Shown here: one piece after another, positions 62,582 through 64,000 of the stretch
Layout: every line of letters begins with the position of its first letter
Numbering within the stretch: the first letter of the stretch is position 1
NCBI GenBank assembly: GCA_963693305.1
Contig: OY855904.1
Coordinates: 19,709,496-19,773,495 of the forward strand
Direction: 5' to 3'
DNA: 64,000 nt
From: Meandrina meandrites
Taxonomy: Eukaryota; Cnidaria; Anthozoa; Scleractinia; Meandrinidae
Position numbers and translations under genes: made by a program
Notes under the pieces: generated by a model
Told to the model about the DNA's origin: nothing
Databases searched by the model: none
Seen by the model: only the letters and a program-made list of their open reading frames with translations

Positions 62582-64000
62582 ATGAGCAATCAGAAAGATG
62601 ATGATAAACCTAAATCTCTGTGGCAAAGATTTCTCGATCGGTATCCCAACGCCGACCTGTCTAAATTTAAACATGGAGTCGATATATACGACAGAGAGGA
62701 TAAAGAACCATACGTCAGATTCGTCAAAAGGGATGGTTCAGAGTTTGATATGTTTTTTAAGAACAGATTACAGCCGAGTCTTTACTTCTCCGATGAGTTG
62801 AAAAGAGCGTTGGGTCTTCCCTTAGATTTTCCGCAGGAGTTGACTTTGAATCCTAAACCTGAATCACTGATTCCCGCGATCGATTTCGGTGAGAGTCGAC
62901 CACTAAAGAGCCTTAACTTGAGAGAGAAGCTAAGTAAACTTCAGATCTATGCTACGCCCACAGACTCCTTCTCTGTACCCGTCAGAGACATCTTTACGAA
63001 TACGGTAATTAAACACACCTCTTCAAAAGAGACACATGAGTGGTTGAACGGACCGAATATGAAGTATTGGCCTCAGCAGCTTAACTTTGCTGTCTGGTGT
63101 GCAACGACAGGTTGCGGGGTGAGCCTTCGTCTCTTATTAGAGGAGAAGATGGGGGTAATGGATGTGACTGACCATGAACTCAAACTTCCGCCGCAGATAC
63201 GAGCTATTCTCTGGTTTCACGTCTACTTCACAATCAGACGAATCCTGTTTCAGATGGGAGGAATACAGAGTTCGATTGCTCTGCCCGGTGACTCACCCTT
63301 TAATGAAAAGGACAACAGATACGACATTCCTTCTTATAAGATGATCTGTAAAGAGTTTAATGTGCCGACCGATTCTGACTTTCGCTGCCATAAAGGAGAG
63401 AATCACGGGTTGGGATCTGTGTACATTTGGTATACGAACCTTGGACCTCATAAGATTGACTCACCGTATCCGGGATTCTATAGATTTGACGATGAGGGAG
63501 GTAAAGGATCGGACGGTAATCTTTTACAGTGGATTATCAACTCTGAGACTGCGGATCAGTATGAGTACTTTCTAACGAGGGTATCTAACGGATTGACTAA
63601 CGCCGGTCAAGCCAGACTTAATCAATCTATCGAAGCGTTAGTTTACTGCGTATTGGGTGCTCAGGTGAACGTCAGAAGCGGAATTCTCGGAAATAATGGA
63701 AGTGCGCAGGAGGTTCGTCGAGAGTTTCTCGTGTTATTGGAGGATGCGATTAAACAGCCGGACATAAGTAAGAGTGTACAGAGATTTCAACTCGCTGTGC
63801 AGGAGGCCAAAGTTAAGCTTGATTTAGCCGTCTCTCCCGGTACGTGGTTGATACCTTCGAGAATGGTGATCAATACAGAGAGTACGGTCGGTTATAATAA
63901 TAGACTGAAGAGGGTGGAGCCGAACATGAGATTGGGTGTGAATACGGACGTGAATGTGAAGATCGTGCCGGTTGGGATAAAGCATGGGTTTGGAAAGAGT
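62582..64000 (+). CDS. Large unknown protein, continues beyond the window
   Basis: The frame is open for 473 codons from ATG (MSNQKDDDKPKSLWQRFLDR) to the last base, with no stop, so the gene is cut by the window end. It has a soluble charged N terminus and Trp/Phe-rich stretches (EWLNGPNMKYWPQQLNFAVW, then AILWFHVYFTIRRILFQMGG), with several Gly/Asn-rich loops later. No domain is recognised. Its size, placement after the structural-type genes and strong promoter motif make a structural (possibly major virion) protein plausible. That is inference. Confidence 0.75.
   Translation, partial: MSNQKDDDKPKSLWQRFLDRYPNADLSKFKHGVDIYDREDKEPYVRFVKRDGSEFDMFFKNRLQPSLYFSDELKRALGLPLDFPQELTLNPKPESLIPAIDFGESRPLKSLNLREKLSKLQIYATPTDSFSVPVRDIFTNTVIKHTSSKETHEWLNGPNMKYWPQQLNFAVWCATTGCGVSLRLLLEEKMGVMDVTDHELKLPPQIRAILWFHVYFTIRRILFQMGGIQSSIALPGDSPFNEKDNRYDIPSYKMICKEFNVPTDSDFRCHKGENHGLGSVYIWYTNLGPHKIDSPYPGFYRFDDEGGKGSDGNLLQWIINSETADQYEYFLTRVSNGLTNAGQARLNQSIEALVYCVLGAQVNVRSGILGNNGSAQEVRREFLVLLEDAIKQPDISKSVQRFQLAVQEAKVKLDLAVSPGTWLIPSRMVINTESTVGYNNRLKRVEPNMRLGVNTDVNVKIVPVGIKHGFGKS

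Larger units (their letters stand above)
50521..64000. mobile_element. Integrated polinton/adintovirus-like DNA element, left part
   Basis: About 13.5 kb of almost continuous coding DNA with family B polymerase, retroviral-type integrase, packaging ATPase, candidate capsid, nuclease, membrane and fibre-like genes. PolB plus integrase plus ATPase defines the Maverick/Polinton-adintovirus grouping of animal DNA elements and viruses. Gaps between genes are mostly a few tens of bases, and a common upstream motif precedes most genes. No maturation protease or recognisable canonical hexon was found here; either may lie beyond 64000. Left terminal repeat not delimited; all coordinates start at the first gene. 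Confidence 0.85.

Overview
The window looks like animal nuclear DNA, most likely from an anthozoan cnidarian such as a stony coral. The basis is AT-rich sequence, short spliced genes with canonical GT/AG borders, an intronless rhodopsin-type receptor gene, BEL/Pao and Ngaro-type retroelements, several DNA-transposon families and an integrated polinton/adintovirus-like DNA element. The species is inference; no sequence was searched.

Layout. 1-10.9 kb: a 4-kb-class tandem duplication (copy A 1-4739, copy B from 4740). Each copy carries a GC-rich TCTCGCGAGA promoter-like block, a short first exon and a satellite that flips orientation. Copy A alone holds a perfect (AGAT)160 tract. 14.2-15.3 kb: a four-exon gene for a small secreted, basic, cysteine-containing protein ending in a poly-arginine tract. 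A broken paralogue lies at 31.0-32.5 kb and a third exon relic at 26.3 kb, so this was a local gene cluster later split by transposons. 16.2-18.1 kb: a foldback element flanked by TTAA. 20.2-24.4 kb: an apparently full-length IS3EU-like DNA transposon (6-bp target duplication, about 0.5-kb inverted repeats full of 21-bp iterons, convergent genes starting with SAM domains), inactivated by a nested element and stop codons. 28.0-30.7 kb: an internally deleted BEL/Pao element. 32.8-34.3 kb: a non-autonomous TIR element with a nested palindromic MITE. 36.5-37.4 kb: a class A GPCR. 37.9-42.7 kb: a Ngaro-like tyrosine-recombinase retrotransposon with split direct repeats. A tiny poly(A)-tailed insertion abuts its end.

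44.5-50.0 kb is an AT-rich field of reiterated modules. From 50.5 kb to the window end the sequence changes to compact, purine-rich, virus-style coding DNA. It holds a protein-primed-type family B DNA polymerase, an antisense DD35E integrase, a candidate capsid protein, an A32-like packaging ATPase and a small nuclease. These are followed by membrane and virion-like proteins, a fibre with phage-tail-fibre-like repeats, and a long open gene running off the window. The polymerase would copy the element, the integrase insert it, and the ATPase and capsid genes package it. Intergenic gaps are tiny and most genes carry an upstream TTTAAA-N-A...TTCTT-like motif 5-30 bp before the ATG, which looks like an element-specific promoter. 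One small gene has an in-frame stop, so this copy may be inactive, although the main genes are intact. The left end of the element is not delimited and the right end lies outside the window.
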